From Bacteroidales bacterium UBA5382 (GTDB lineage Bacteria > Bacteroidota > Bacteroidia > Bacteroidales > Dysgonomonadaceae): 64,000 bases of DNA. A program made the translations under genes and the position numbers. The notes under the pieces are model-generated. The model was not told where the DNA came from and did no database searches. It saw nothing but the letters and a program-made list of their open reading frames with translations. The stretch lies in assembly GCA_002409745.1 (NCBI GenBank), contig DHOU01000020.1:1-64000 (forward strand), given 5' to 3'. Positions 53,434-62,788 of this stretch are shown piece after piece. Position 1 is the stretch's first letter. Each line of letters starts with the position of its first letter.

Positions 53434-56400
53434 ATGAGAAAAAGAATTTGTTTTAGGGCCCATAGCCTATGGCTGGTTTTGGCTTTGTTTTTAGTTGCTG
53501 GCGGTATTTCTGCGCAAACGTCCTTGTTGAAAGGGAAAGTGACAGATGTCAATAATGAACCGCTCATTGGAGTGAATGTTATTGAAAAAGGCACGAATAA
53601 CGGTACGGTTACCGATATCGAAGGCCGTTTTTCTTTGAATGCTTCTTCCAATGCCACGATCGTGTTTTCCTATATCGGGTTTACGGAGCTCGAAGTGGCG
53701 AGAAGCCGGCGGACTGTCTTGGATGTTACGCTCGAAGAGGATATGAAATTATTGGACGAAGTGGTTATTACCGCTTTAGGGATTAAGCGAGAAGCCCGGC
53801 AATTGGGATATTCTACGGAAAACCTGGATGGCGAATCTATTGCCAATACCATGCCTTCGAATTGGTCTGCCGGATTGAGCGGTAAAGTGGCCGGATTGAA
53901 TATCGTGTCACCCGGTGGCCCCATTGGTTCTACCCGGATTTCTTTGCGTGGGGATGTATCGCTGAATGTGAATGGAAATAACGCCTTGATTGTGGTCGAC
54001 GGTGTCCCGATGAGTAATACGATTTCCAATCCGGGAATGGCTTACGGCGCCGGAGTAGCGGCGGAACTTTCCATCGACTATGGAAATGGTTTTGCGGATA
54101 TAAATCCCAATGATATCGCGAATATTCAGGTACTCAAAGGAGCAAGCGCGACGGCTCTTTACGGTTCGAGGGCTGCCAACGGCGTACTATTGGTAACGAC
54201 CAAAGCAGGCGAAAAAGCGTCGAAAGGTATCGGCGTGACGTTTTCATCCAACCTGAATTTTGAAGATGTCATGAGATGGCCGGATTACCAATATGAATTC
54301 GGACAAGGGTTGCCGACGAATATCGGCAAGGCGGGCACGGAATATGCCGGGAAACAATATTATTCGTACGGGGCATCGCCCGACGGAAACTCCGGTACGA
54401 GTGGGACAAGCAGCGCTTATGGAGCTGCGTTTGATGCAAATCAACTTTATTATCAATATGATCCCGTTACACAAGGAAGAGCTGCTGTGCCTACTCCTTG
54501 GGTCGGCTATCCGAATAACCGGAAAGATTTATTTCAACTAGGATTTACCTCTACCAACTCCGTTGCTATTACCGGAAAAAACGATAAAGGTTCGGTAAGG
54601 GCATCGGTTACTTACACCAAGAACGAGTGGATTTTGCCCAATACCGGTTTTGAACGGTTTTCTTTCAATGTGGCGGGCCAACAACAGGTTTCTAAAAGAG
54701 TGAAGTTGGATTATAGAAGTTCTTATACGAATAGAAGTTTAGACAATACTCCCGCCTTGGGTTATAACAGTAATTCTATTTCCTATTTCCTTATCTTTCA
54801 AAACCCGAATGTAAATCTCGATTGGTTAAAGCCGAAGTGGAGAACGGGACAAGAAAATATAAAACAATTACAGCCGTATAGCACCTATATCGGTAATCCT
54901 TACGTGATATTACATGAATCGGAAAATCCGTCCGAGAAGCATAGCAATGTTACTTCGCTTTCGGCAACCATGAATGTAACTCCCCATTTGGATGTCATGG
55001 TTCGGTCGGGGCTTCAATTGTCTTCCGATCAAAGGGAACAGCATCGTCCTATGAGTGATGTGGTGTTTGGAAACGGTTTTTTCAAAAAAGAAAATGTCTT
55101 TGATTATGAAATGAATTCCGACGCATTGGTTACCTATCACCATATTTTTGGGGATGCTTTCCATATCAATGTTGCCGGCGGAGGAAATCTGATGAGGCAA
55201 AAATATGATTTGTTGGCTGCATCGGTAAACGGATTGAAAACGCCGGGCGTCTATAAATTATCCAACGGCTCTTCCAATCCTTCGGTAAGAACGGTTATCC
55301 GGAACAAGGCGATTAACAGCCTTTACTTTATGGCGAATTTAGCCTATCAGAATAAGGTCTTTTTGGATATCACCGGGAGAAACGATTGGTCGTCCACCTT
55401 ACCGGCCGAAAACCGTTCGTTCTTCTATCCGTCGGTAAGCAGCAGCTTTATTCTGAATGAATTGTTTACGATGCCCTCGCAAATTAGCTTCTTTAAGTTT
55501 CGGGCTTCCTGGGCGCAGGTAGGAAACGATACGGAGCCTTACAAGACCTCGCAATACTACGAAACGAGCGATTTTTCAGGCTCGTTGGTTTTACCCACCA
55601 CGCTGTTCAATACCGATTTTAAACCTGAAATATCTACCAATTACGAGGTCGGTGTCGATTACAGAATGTTTAACGACCGTTTAGGGATTGACCTGACGTA
55701 TTATTACAATACGACTAAAAACCAGATTTTGGATGCGCCCATCGATCCGACAACCGGTTATTCGCGGGCGACGATTAATTCGGGTAGCGTACGCAATAAA
55801 GGCTTGGAAATAGAATTGAATGCCGTACCGGTATCGACCAAAGACTTTACGTGGAGATCGATGGTTACGTGGGCGATGAATAAGAATAAGATCCTTTCCT
55901 TAGCGGAAGGCTCCGATGAAAATCAGTTGATTGCCACGGTCGGGTCGGTCGTATCCTTAATCGGTACGGTCGGCGGTACGGTTTCCGATTTATGGGGATA
56001 TAAGTTGGTTCGCAATGAAGAAGGGAAAGTCGTCATAGGGGCGAACGGGTTACCCGAAAAAGCTCCCGAGATTGAATATGTCGGAAATGCGAGTCCCGAT
56101 TGGAAAGCCGGATTCTACAACGAATTTAAATATAAAGGCTTCAAATTGGGCGTCCTTTTTGATGGGCAAATGGGAGGAATGGTGTATTCGCAATCCTTTC
56201 ATAAGATGACCGAACAGGGTAAGTTGGCCCATACGCTCAACGGCAGGCTTCCGGGCACGGAATTCTACATCGCCGCCGACGACCCGAGAATAAAAAATGA
56301 TCCTTCGCTAATACAATTGGGAGGTATTTATATGGTGGCGCCCGGTGTGATAAGAAATGCCGATGGAAGTTATAGTGAAAACACGAAACTAGTCACCGTC

Positions 56401-56703
56401 GAAGCGTATAACAAGGAAAATTACCGTCGGGCCAATGTGGAGACGAACACCTTTGATGCTTCTTATATCAAACTCCGGGAAATAAGGCTCGAATATGCCT
56501 TATCGCCCAAACTTTTGCAAAAGACTCCTTTTACGGCTGCATCCTTTGCCGTGTATGGAAGAAATCTGCTCACCATTACCGATTATCCGCTGTATGATCC
56601 GGAAATAGCCGCGTTAGATGGCAATTCGATGGTGGTGGGTATCGAAAACGGGTCGTTGCCCTCTACCAAATCCTATGGGATCAATTTAAATTTGAGCTTT
56701 TAA
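53434..56703 (+). CDS. SusC/RagA-family TonB-dependent transporter (second locus)
   Basis: Outer-membrane transporter of 1089 residues. Signal peptide of about 28 residues ending ISAQ, carboxypeptidase-like domain (KGKVTDVNNEPLIGVNVIEK, about 33-110), plug with VLKGASATALYGSRAANGV near residue 232, then the barrel. This plug motif and the partner SusD type are those of the SusC/SusD group often linked with peptide or other non-starch nutrients, but the substrate is unknown. SusD follows 18 bp later. No sensor, sigma factor or hydrolase is next to the pair. Confidence 0.95.
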   Translation: MRKRICFRAHSLWLVLALFLVAGGISAQTSLLKGKVTDVNNEPLIGVNVIEKGTNNGTVTDIEGRFSLNASSNATIVFSYIGFTELEVARSRRTVLDVTLEEDMKLLDEVVITALGIKREARQLGYSTENLDGESIANTMPSNWSAGLSGKVAGLNIVSPGGPIGSTRISLRGDVSLNVNGNNALIVVDGVPMSNTISNPGMAYGAGVAAELSIDYGNGFADINPNDIANIQVLKGASATALYGSRAANGVLLVTTKAGEKASKGIGVTFSSNLNFEDVMRWPDYQYEFGQGLPTNIGKAGTEYAGKQYYSYGASPDGNSGTSGTSSAYGAAFDANQLYYQYDPVTQGRAAVPTPWVGYPNNRKDLFQLGFTSTNSVAITGKNDKGSVRASVTYTKNEWILPNTGFERFSFNVAGQQQVSKRVKLDYRSSYTNRSLDNTPALGYNSNSISYFLIFQNPNVNLDWLKPKWRTGQENIKQLQPYSTYIGNPYVILHESENPSEKHSNVTSLSATMNVTPHLDVMVRSGLQLSSDQREQHRPMSDVVFGNGFFKKENVFDYEMNSDALVTYHHIFGDAFHINVAGGGNLMRQKYDLLAASVNGLKTPGVYKLSNGSSNPSVRTVIRNKAINSLYFMANLAYQNKVFLDITGRNDWSSTLPAENRSFFYPSVSSSFILNELFTMPSQISFFKFRASWAQVGNDTEPYKTSQYYETSDFSGSLVLPTTLFNTDFKPEISTNYEVGVDYRMFNDRLGIDLTYYYNTTKNQILDAPIDPTTGYSRATINSGSVRNKGLEIELNAVPVSTKDFTWRSMVTWAMNKNKILSLAEGSDENQLIATVGSVVSLIGTVGGTVSDLWGYKLVRNEEGKVVIGANGLPEKAPEIEYVGNASPDWKAGFYNEFKYKGFKLGVLFDGQMGGMVYSQSFHKMTEQGKLAHTLNGRLPGTEFYIAADDPRIKNDPSLIQLGGIYMVAPGVIRNADGSYSENTKLVTVEAYNKENYRRANVETNTFDASYIKLREIRLEYALSPKLLQKTPFTAASFAVYGRNLLTITDYPLYDPEIAALDGNSMVVGIENGSLPSTKSYGINLNLSF

Positions 56704-56721
56704 TAGATTAAATTATATATA

Positions 56722-58176
56722 ATGAACGCATTAAAACAGACAATTCTATACATATTCCTCATCATGGGGGTTGCTTTCACCTCTTGTGAAGACTTAGACG
56801 ATTTGAACACCGATCCCACACGCATGCAGCAAGCAAACCCCGGCGTGTTCTTGAATCCGGTTCTATACAATGTATCTTCTTATAATTGGGAACGATATAA
56901 CAGCTTTACATTTCATTTGATGCAAGGCATTGTGACGACTAACAGTACCGGTGGATTAGGGTGGTATTATATGACGGATGCTGCGGGCGATGGTACATGG
57001 AGTACGTATTACCGTTGGTTGAATAATATAAAAGAAATGGAGGAACAAGCCGAAGAGTTGAACGAACCCAATTATGAGGCGATTGCAAAAGTCTTGAAGA
57101 GTTGGCTTTATCAGATTTTGGTCGAGGGATTCGGCGATGTTCCCATGGCGGAAGCCATACGGGGCGATGAAAAGATTTTTACGCCGGCTTTCGATTCTCA
57201 AATCGATATTTACCGGACTATTCTGCAAGAGTTGGATTCGGCCAATCTGCTTTTCGATGAAACGCAGGGATTGCGGTATAATCCCGAAGGGGAATTATTA
57301 TATCATACGGAAACTCCGGCATCAGGAGCCACATCGGCCGGGATCGTTAAATGGAGGAAGTTTGCGAATTCTCTTAAGCTCCGCGTCTTATTAAGGGTGT
57401 TGGATGTGAATGGATTGAATGCGAAAGCTGAAATCATGAAACTAATCAATGATCCGGTTGCCTATCCTCTATTCGAATCGAATGACGAGGCTGCTTTACT
57501 GCCTGTTACGGGGGTATATCCTTTGGAAGCGCCTATGACCCGCCCGCAAGATTTTACTTCTTATAAGGCGCTATCGGAATTTTTTATCGATCATCTGAAA
57601 GAATGGAACGATCCCCGATTGCCGATCTTCGCGCAGCAAACGACCAATGACGGGGTGAAATCTTATTTCGGATGGCCAAGCGGATACAATACGGTGCCCA
57701 GCTTTAACGGTTCTCTGCCCAATCAGGGTATCGTAAAAGCGCCGATGAAATTAGCGTTAATGACGTATGCCGAGGTGGAGTTTATCAAAGCCGAATTGGC
57801 TCAGAAGTCGATTATCTCTTCCGATGCAGCGAGTCATTATCGCAAAGCGGTCGAAGCGGCTATCACGCAATGGGGGGCCATTGTTCCGGAAGGGTATTTC
57901 GATAATTCCGAAACGAAATACGACAATTCGTTGGAGAGGATCATGATCCAGAAATATTACGCCTTGTTTTTTTGTGATTATCAGCAATGGTTTGAATATA
58001 ATAGGACGGGAATGCCCGAGATGCCTGTCGGAGAGGGTGTCCCGACAGGTAATGTCATGCCCCGGCGGTTTAAATATCCCTCTACATTACAAAGGACGAA
58101 TTTGGCGAATTATCAAAAAGCCAAAGAAAGTATGGGCGGCGATGATTTTAACCTCAAACTGATTTGGCAAAAATAA
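56722..58176 (+). CDS. SusD/RagB-family outer-membrane lipoprotein (second locus)
   Basis: Lipoprotein of 484 residues with lipobox FTSC (Cys22). It belongs to the SusD-like-2 type: LDDLNTDPTRMQQANPGVFLNPVLY near the start, DVPMAEAIRG near residue 140, and a late EVEFIKAELAQKS plus EGVPTGNVMPRRFKYPS block near the C-terminus. Shorter than the SusD at 4628. It pairs with the SusC 18 bp upstream. A MITE-like repeat lies between its stop and its terminator, as though inserted in the 3' untranslated region. Confidence 0.93.
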   Translation: MNALKQTILYIFLIMGVAFTSCEDLDDLNTDPTRMQQANPGVFLNPVLYNVSSYNWERYNSFTFHLMQGIVTTNSTGGLGWYYMTDAAGDGTWSTYYRWLNNIKEMEEQAEELNEPNYEAIAKVLKSWLYQILVEGFGDVPMAEAIRGDEKIFTPAFDSQIDIYRTILQELDSANLLFDETQGLRYNPEGELLYHTETPASGATSAGIVKWRKFANSLKLRVLLRVLDVNGLNAKAEIMKLINDPVAYPLFESNDEAALLPVTGVYPLEAPMTRPQDFTSYKALSEFFIDHLKEWNDPRLPIFAQQTTNDGVKSYFGWPSGYNTVPSFNGSLPNQGIVKAPMKLALMTYAEVEFIKAELAQKSIISSDAASHYRKAVEAAITQWGAIVPEGYFDNSETKYDNSLERIMIQKYYALFFCDYQQWFEYNRTGMPEMPVGEGVPTGNVMPRRFKYPSTLQRTNLANYQKAKESMGGDDFNLKLIWQK

Positions 58177-58212
58177 TGCGGATTATCGTAAAAGTATAAA
58201 ATAAAATTCTTC

Positions 58213-58410
58213 TTAGAGCCTGTTTAAATTTTACAACTAAAGTTTTTTATAGCTGTTTTGGGATGGATTTTTTGCTTCTTGATGGCAGATTTAGCGGGCT
58301 AAATCAAAAACAAGAAGTGAAAAAGACGCTCGAAAGAGCATAAAAAAGTAGTTGAGAATTGTTTTTTACCTATAGCAAAATATTTCGCTAAAATTTAAAC
58401 AAGCTCTTAA
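58213..58410. repeat. MITE-like dispersed repeat, copy D
   Basis: A 198-bp element with ends AGAGCCTGTTTAAATTTTA and, reverse complemented, AGAGCTTGTTTAAATTTTA. The interior differs from copies A-C and contains its own hairpin (GATTTAG / CTAAATC and CTTCTTG / CAAGAAG). It shares only the terminal motif with the other copies, so it is a separate subfamily. Confidence 0.75.
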
Positions 58411-58449
58411 ACTTCCGGCGGGTGGCATACACCTGCCGGAAGGTTTTTT
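58410..58449 (+). terminator. Strong terminator downstream of the second SusCD pair
   Basis: CTTCCGGCGGGTG pairs with CACCTGCCGGAAG (one G-U pair), a short loop, then T6. It lies immediately after copy D. Confidence 0.9.
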
Positions 58450-58459
58450 GATGGCGTTT

Positions 58460-59602
58460 TTAATTGGATGAAGCAGGTTCGTTAGTCGTTAGAATGGGTA
58501 CATATCTTCCTTCCTTAACCTCATATCCAAATTCGTATTTCACTATAAAGCCAAGAATTTTCAGCACTCGTTCGCTGAAATGCTTGCCCGCTTTTTTACA
58601 AAGGGAAGGACGGAAAAGATATTTGCTCAAGTCTATCTCTGTAGCGCTATTCCGCTTGATTTGCTTTACGTCTTTGAGAAATTCGTTTTTGAATTGTTGA
58701 AAGAGAAAAGATTCCGAAAGTTCACGGTGGATAAGATAAGCGCTTCGCCAAGTCCGGTTGGGAGGTAAAGAACTCTCGATTCCTCCGAAAAGAGTCAGTT
58801 GGGAATGAAAGATAACCGCTAGCGCATGTATGGCAAAAACCGGCCATAAATGACTCCGTTCTTTCAGCAGGCAATTCTTCAGGGAAATGCTTTCAGGGGT
58901 AATGATGTCTGTTTTGCAGAGTAAGTAATTGTAATATTCCCAATCCTGTTTATGGGAGAAAAAAGGAGAGTCTAAGTCGAAGAAACTTCTTAATACGGAT
59001 TCCTCTATTTTCTCCACTTTTTTACGGGTAAGATATTCTTTTTGTATGGAAACCTCCGGTAAATTGTTTTCATAAACGCCTTTCATTTCAAACCATTGGC
59101 GCAGGATATTCCTGTCTTTGGAGGAAAGAATCGAATTCAACCTGTTTTCGAGCAATAAAAACATCGGTATATAGCCGTTTTTGTGCAAAAAGGAGATAAT
59201 GATGGTTTCATCGCCATTGTATTCGTATTCTATGATGACGTTTTCAAGCAATATCTCTTCATTCTTAAGCGTGTTTATGCGATGTATTTCGTCAACCATT
59301 TCCTTTTTGAAGCCTTCCAGTTGTTTGGCGGATTCTATGCCGATTTTTCTAAGGGAAAGAAATGAAAAGCCCGGCCGGCAAATAGCCATGCGGCAAAAAT
59401 CGTCCATTGAATAAGTATGGAGCACATTCTGACATCGCACACTTAATGTTTTGACTTGCTTTCGATAAAATGCATCAAGCAAAATCTGTTGATTCTTGTT
59501 GAGTAATTCATAAAGATTTCGATTCTCTAAAAACGATTGGTCCTCATTTTTAGAGAATAGTAAGGATTCATCTTTCCTGGAGTGATAGATTCTTTTATTC
59601 AT
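58460..59602 (-). CDS. Protein with RNA-polymerase alpha-CTD-like segment
   Basis: Hypothetical protein of 380 residues, no signal peptide. Residues about 52-110 resemble the helix-hairpin-helix C-terminal domain of RNA polymerase alpha (LSVRCQNVLHTYSMDDFC and FLSLRKIGIESAKQLEGF). The remainder is helical, with a Leu-rich middle and no motif I recognise. A DNA- or transcription-related role is plausible from this fold alone. It is convergent with the second SusCD operon and has no co-oriented partner. Annotation as hypothetical would be equally fair. Confidence 0.7.
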   Translation of the reverse strand: MNKRIYHSRKDESLLFSKNEDQSFLENRNLYELLNKNQQILLDAFYRKQVKTLSVRCQNVLHTYSMDDFCRMAICRPGFSFLSLRKIGIESAKQLEGFKKEMVDEIHRINTLKNEEILLENVIIEYEYNGDETIIISFLHKNGYIPMFLLLENRLNSILSSKDRNILRQWFEMKGVYENNLPEVSIQKEYLTRKKVEKIEESVLRSFFDLDSPFFSHKQDWEYYNYLLCKTDIITPESISLKNCLLKERSHLWPVFAIHALAVIFHSQLTLFGGIESSLPPNRTWRSAYLIHRELSESFLFQQFKNEFLKDVKQIKRNSATEIDLSKYLFRPSLCKKAGKHFSERVLKILGFIVKYEFGYEVKEGRYVPILTTNEPASSN

Positions 59603-59828
59603 GTTGGCTCCTAATTAACTGTAATAACGATGTTTTTGTCGGCAACTAATGGGCAAAATAGTATCAAGTAAATAGGGTTACAAGTGAATGATAGCAAAAT
59701 AATTCGGTTCTTTTGTAACTCTAAGGGAAAATCTTAATTGTGGAAACTGTCGTTATTTTCCGTTTACATGGAATTCTTTGCAGCTTTCCATTATTCCTTA
59801 ACTGTTATATGATACCTGTCTATAGTCT

Positions 59829-59842
59829 TTTTGTCGACAAAA
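59829..59842. promoter_or_regulatory. Perfect 14-bp palindrome, candidate operator
   Basis: TTTTGTCGACAAAA lies in the 498-bp divergent gap between the alpha-CTD-like gene and the efflux operon. A TTTTTGTCGGCAA half-site-like copy occurs near 59632. Nothing else in the gap is convincing. Confidence 0.4.
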
Positions 59843-60100
59843 CAGAACATCTTTCTTATTTGGTTACAAATTTATGTTTTATTTTTTTATTTTCGATAGA
59901 TAACAGCGGGAAAAGGCTCTGCTTTAGGTTAAAAATTAATAAAGTCTGTTTCCGTAACCCTATCCGAGAAAAGAATTGTCCGTATTTAATGGGTGCTGTT
60001 CGATAACGGACACTCTCTTTATTTGCAATTGTTGATATATAGATGTTTATGCTTTTGGCATAAGCTTTGTCCATAGGTGTTCGTACAAATAATAAATAAA

Positions 60101-61348
60101 ATGGATCGAGAAATCCCCAAAGAAGTATTACGAAAGGAACGAAGACGTAAGATGATTAAATTAGTCGCAGTCGTAGGCGTGTGCGTGCTGGTTGTCATAC
60201 TCGTTATTTCCTTCCTGAGAGATTCTGTAAACAGGAAAAACATTCAATTGTCGACGGTCGATACCGGAACGATTGAAGTGTCCGTCAGCGCCTCGGGTAA
60301 AGTGGCGCCTGCATTTGAAGAGATTATCAATACGCCCATCGAGAGCCGTATTGTGGAAGTCTACAAACGGGGTGGGGATTCGGTTGATGTGGGTACGCCC
60401 TTGTTAAGACTCGATTTGCAGACAATTGAAACGGATTACCGCAAGATGCTCGATGAATTGCAGGTGCGCCAATACCGTATTGAACAGCAACGAATCAAAA
60501 ACAGCAGTACGTTGAGCGATATGGAAATGCAGTTGAAAGTAAATGATATGCAGATTGATAAAATGGAGGTCGAGGTACGCAATGAACGTTATTTGGATAG
60601 TCTCGGTGCGGGAACGACTGACAAGGTTCGTGAAACGGAACTGAGTTATAACGTGGCGCGGCTCGAACAGGAGCAGGCGCGCAAGAAATTCGAAAATGAC
60701 AAGAAGGTGACGGATGCCGAATTACGTGTGCAGGAGCTTGAATTGGAGATTTTCCGGAAATCATTGGCCGAAACGCGGCGCATCTTGAATGATGCGCAGA
60801 TACGTTCGCCGCGCAAAGCCATTCTCACGTATATAAACAACCAGGTCGGGGTGCGTGTGCCGCAGGGGACGCAAGTGGCTATTGTTTCCGATTTGTCGCA
60901 TTTTAAGATCGACGGGGAGATTGCCGACAGTTACGGCGATCGCATTGCGACGGGAAATAAAGTCGTGGTGAAGATCGGAAACGAACAGTTGACGGGTGCT
61001 GTGAGCAGCGTGACGCCTTTGTCGAAAAACGGAATTATTCAGTTCACCGTACAGCTCGATGACGACAATCATCCCCGGCTGCGCTCGGGCTTAAAGACGG
61101 ATGTGTATGTGATGAACGCCGTGAAAGACGACGTGATGCGTATTGCCAACGGGCCGTATTATACCGGCAAGGGGACATACGAACTGTTTGTGCTCGACGG
61201 CTCAACGCTCAAAAAACGCAAAGTCCAGCTCGGTGAAAGCAATTTCGAATATATAGAGGTTGTGTCGGGATTGCAGCCGGGCCAGCAGGTTGTCGTGAGC
61301 GATATGTCGGAGTACCGCAACAGGAATAAGATAAAGGTGAAGGAGTAG
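60101..61348 (+). CDS. HlyD-family efflux periplasmic adaptor
   Basis: Membrane-fusion protein of 415 residues that links inner-membrane pump and outer-membrane channel. One membrane helix (about 20-40), barrel-sandwich halves (VSVSASGKVAPAFEEII at about 70 and ARILNDAQIRSPRKAILTYI-like at about 230), a long coiled-coil hairpin (about 110-215), and a beta-barrel domain. I start at ATG 60101; an earlier GTG at 60077 is less likely. The ABC permease genes that follow indicate a MacAB-type transporter. No ABC ATPase gene is in view, so it is probably downstream of the window. Confidence 0.9.
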   Translation: MDREIPKEVLRKERRRKMIKLVAVVGVCVLVVILVISFLRDSVNRKNIQLSTVDTGTIEVSVSASGKVAPAFEEIINTPIESRIVEVYKRGGDSVDVGTPLLRLDLQTIETDYRKMLDELQVRQYRIEQQRIKNSSTLSDMEMQLKVNDMQIDKMEVEVRNERYLDSLGAGTTDKVRETELSYNVARLEQEQARKKFENDKKVTDAELRVQELELEIFRKSLAETRRILNDAQIRSPRKAILTYINNQVGVRVPQGTQVAIVSDLSHFKIDGEIADSYGDRIATGNKVVVKIGNEQLTGAVSSVTPLSKNGIIQFTVQLDDDNHPRLRSGLKTDVYVMNAVKDDVMRIANGPYYTGKGTYELFVLDGSTLKKRKVQLGESNFEYIEVVSGLQPGQQVVVSDMSEYRNRNKIKVKE

Positions 61349-61353
61349 AAATG

Positions 61354-61407
61354 CAAATTATCAATTACAAATTACAAATTACAAATTACGAATTACGAAT
61401 TAGCAAA
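61354..61407. repeat. Period-7 simple repeat tract
   Basis: AATTACA and AATTACG heptamers (about seven units) between the HlyD-like gene and the first permease gene. Confidence 0.7.
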
Positions 61408-61472
61408 TGAAGTCAAAGGTCTAACGTTTAAAGACGGATGACCGGTGACATTAGACTTTCGACAGTAAAAAT

Positions 61473-62780
61473 ATGATTCAACAATATTTCAAACAGGCAT
61501 GGCAGTTGATAAAGCAGAACAAGCTTTTCAGCGGCATTTATATCGCCGGGACGGCGTTGGGTATTTCCATGGTGATGGTCATGGCGATATTGGATTACGT
61601 GAAAACGGCAAACATCTATCCCGAAATGAATCGCGAACGGATGTTGTATGCCAAATCCATTTCCGTCGCTCCTGTAGATACGGCACGGTTTAAATATACA
61701 AATTCCGGCAGTTTGTCTTATAAAGCGGCGGAACTGTTTTTCCTGTCGCTAAAGACGCCTGAAAGAGTATCCGTCATGTTTTCGGGAACCGACTTCGCCT
61801 CGCTGCCGAATAACGATAACCTGATCAAGATAAAAAGCCGCCAAGTGGATACGAATTACTGGAAAATCTTCCCTTTCCGGTTTCTGTCGGGTAAACCGTT
61901 TTCCGATGCCGATTTCCAATCGGGATTGGCGGTTGCGGTCATCACCGAGTCGCTGTCGAAGAAACTGTTTGGATCGGACAAGGCCGCGGGTCAATCGCTG
62001 GAGTACCGTTTTAAGCCTTATCGCATTGTTGGCGTGGTAAAAGACGTATCGTATGTAATGGAAGACACGTATGCTCAAATATGGATGCCTTATACATGTA
62101 TCGAGAATTATGATAAGGAAAATTCGGAAAGGGCCGGAATGATCGGCGATGTGGGAAAAGTATTCCTGTTGGCGCGTTCCGCGTCGGATTTCGGATCTAT
62201 CCGCAGGGAAGTAAACGATAAGGTGCGCCGGTTCAATGCTTCGGCGGCGGATTGGAAAACCGATTTAATGGGGCAACCCGATACGCGAAAAGTGGACGCG
62301 CACCGCTATTGGTCGAATAAGGGACCGGAGATGAAGAAAATAAATATCCGGAACATATTGATTATGTTTTTGTTGCTGGTGGTTCCCGCGCTTAATCTAT
62401 CGGGAATGAACAGCACACGCATGGAGCGTCGGCTTAGCGAAATGGGCGTGCGCAAAGCGTTCGGCGCGTCGCGATCGCGGCTTGTTCACCAAGTGCTTAT
62501 CGAAAATCTGCTGCTGACCGGCTTAGGGGGATTCGCCGGCTTGCTGGTCTCTTATCTGATTGTTTTCTTTACAAAAGAATGGATACTTGATTTGGGAAAG
62601 CAATTTACGGACACGCTTCCCGAAGGGGCCTCGGTCGATTTTTCCATATCCATGCTCTTCAACGGGAAGATATTCCTTGCCGTTTTATTGGCATGCCTCG
62701 TCATGAATATACTTTCGGCGTTGATTCCCGTTTACCGCTCCCTGCGAAAAAGTATTACCGATTCGCTTCACATTAAATAG
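61473..62780 (+). CDS. ABC transporter permease, FtsX/MacB type
   Basis: Inner-membrane permease of 435 residues with the MacB_PCD plus FtsX layout: one helix near residues 20-40, a periplasmic core domain (about 45-280), then three helices near 290-310, 345-370 and 405-425. The conserved cytoplasmic coupling segment ERRLSEMGVRKAFGASRSRLV lies near residue 315. Probably part of an efflux or lipoprotein-release complex with the HlyD-type gene upstream and the paralogous permease 8 bp downstream. Substrate unknown. Confidence 0.9.
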   Translation: MIQQYFKQAWQLIKQNKLFSGIYIAGTALGISMVMVMAILDYVKTANIYPEMNRERMLYAKSISVAPVDTARFKYTNSGSLSYKAAELFFLSLKTPERVSVMFSGTDFASLPNNDNLIKIKSRQVDTNYWKIFPFRFLSGKPFSDADFQSGLAVAVITESLSKKLFGSDKAAGQSLEYRFKPYRIVGVVKDVSYVMEDTYAQIWMPYTCIENYDKENSERAGMIGDVGKVFLLARSASDFGSIRREVNDKVRRFNASAADWKTDLMGQPDTRKVDAHRYWSNKGPEMKKINIRNILIMFLLLVVPALNLSGMNSTRMERRLSEMGVRKAFGASRSRLVHQVLIENLLLTGLGGFAGLLVSYLIVFFTKEWILDLGKQFTDTLPEGASVDFSISMLFNGKIFLAVLLACLVMNILSALIPVYRSLRKSITDSLHIK

Positions 62781-62788
62781 AACTGATT

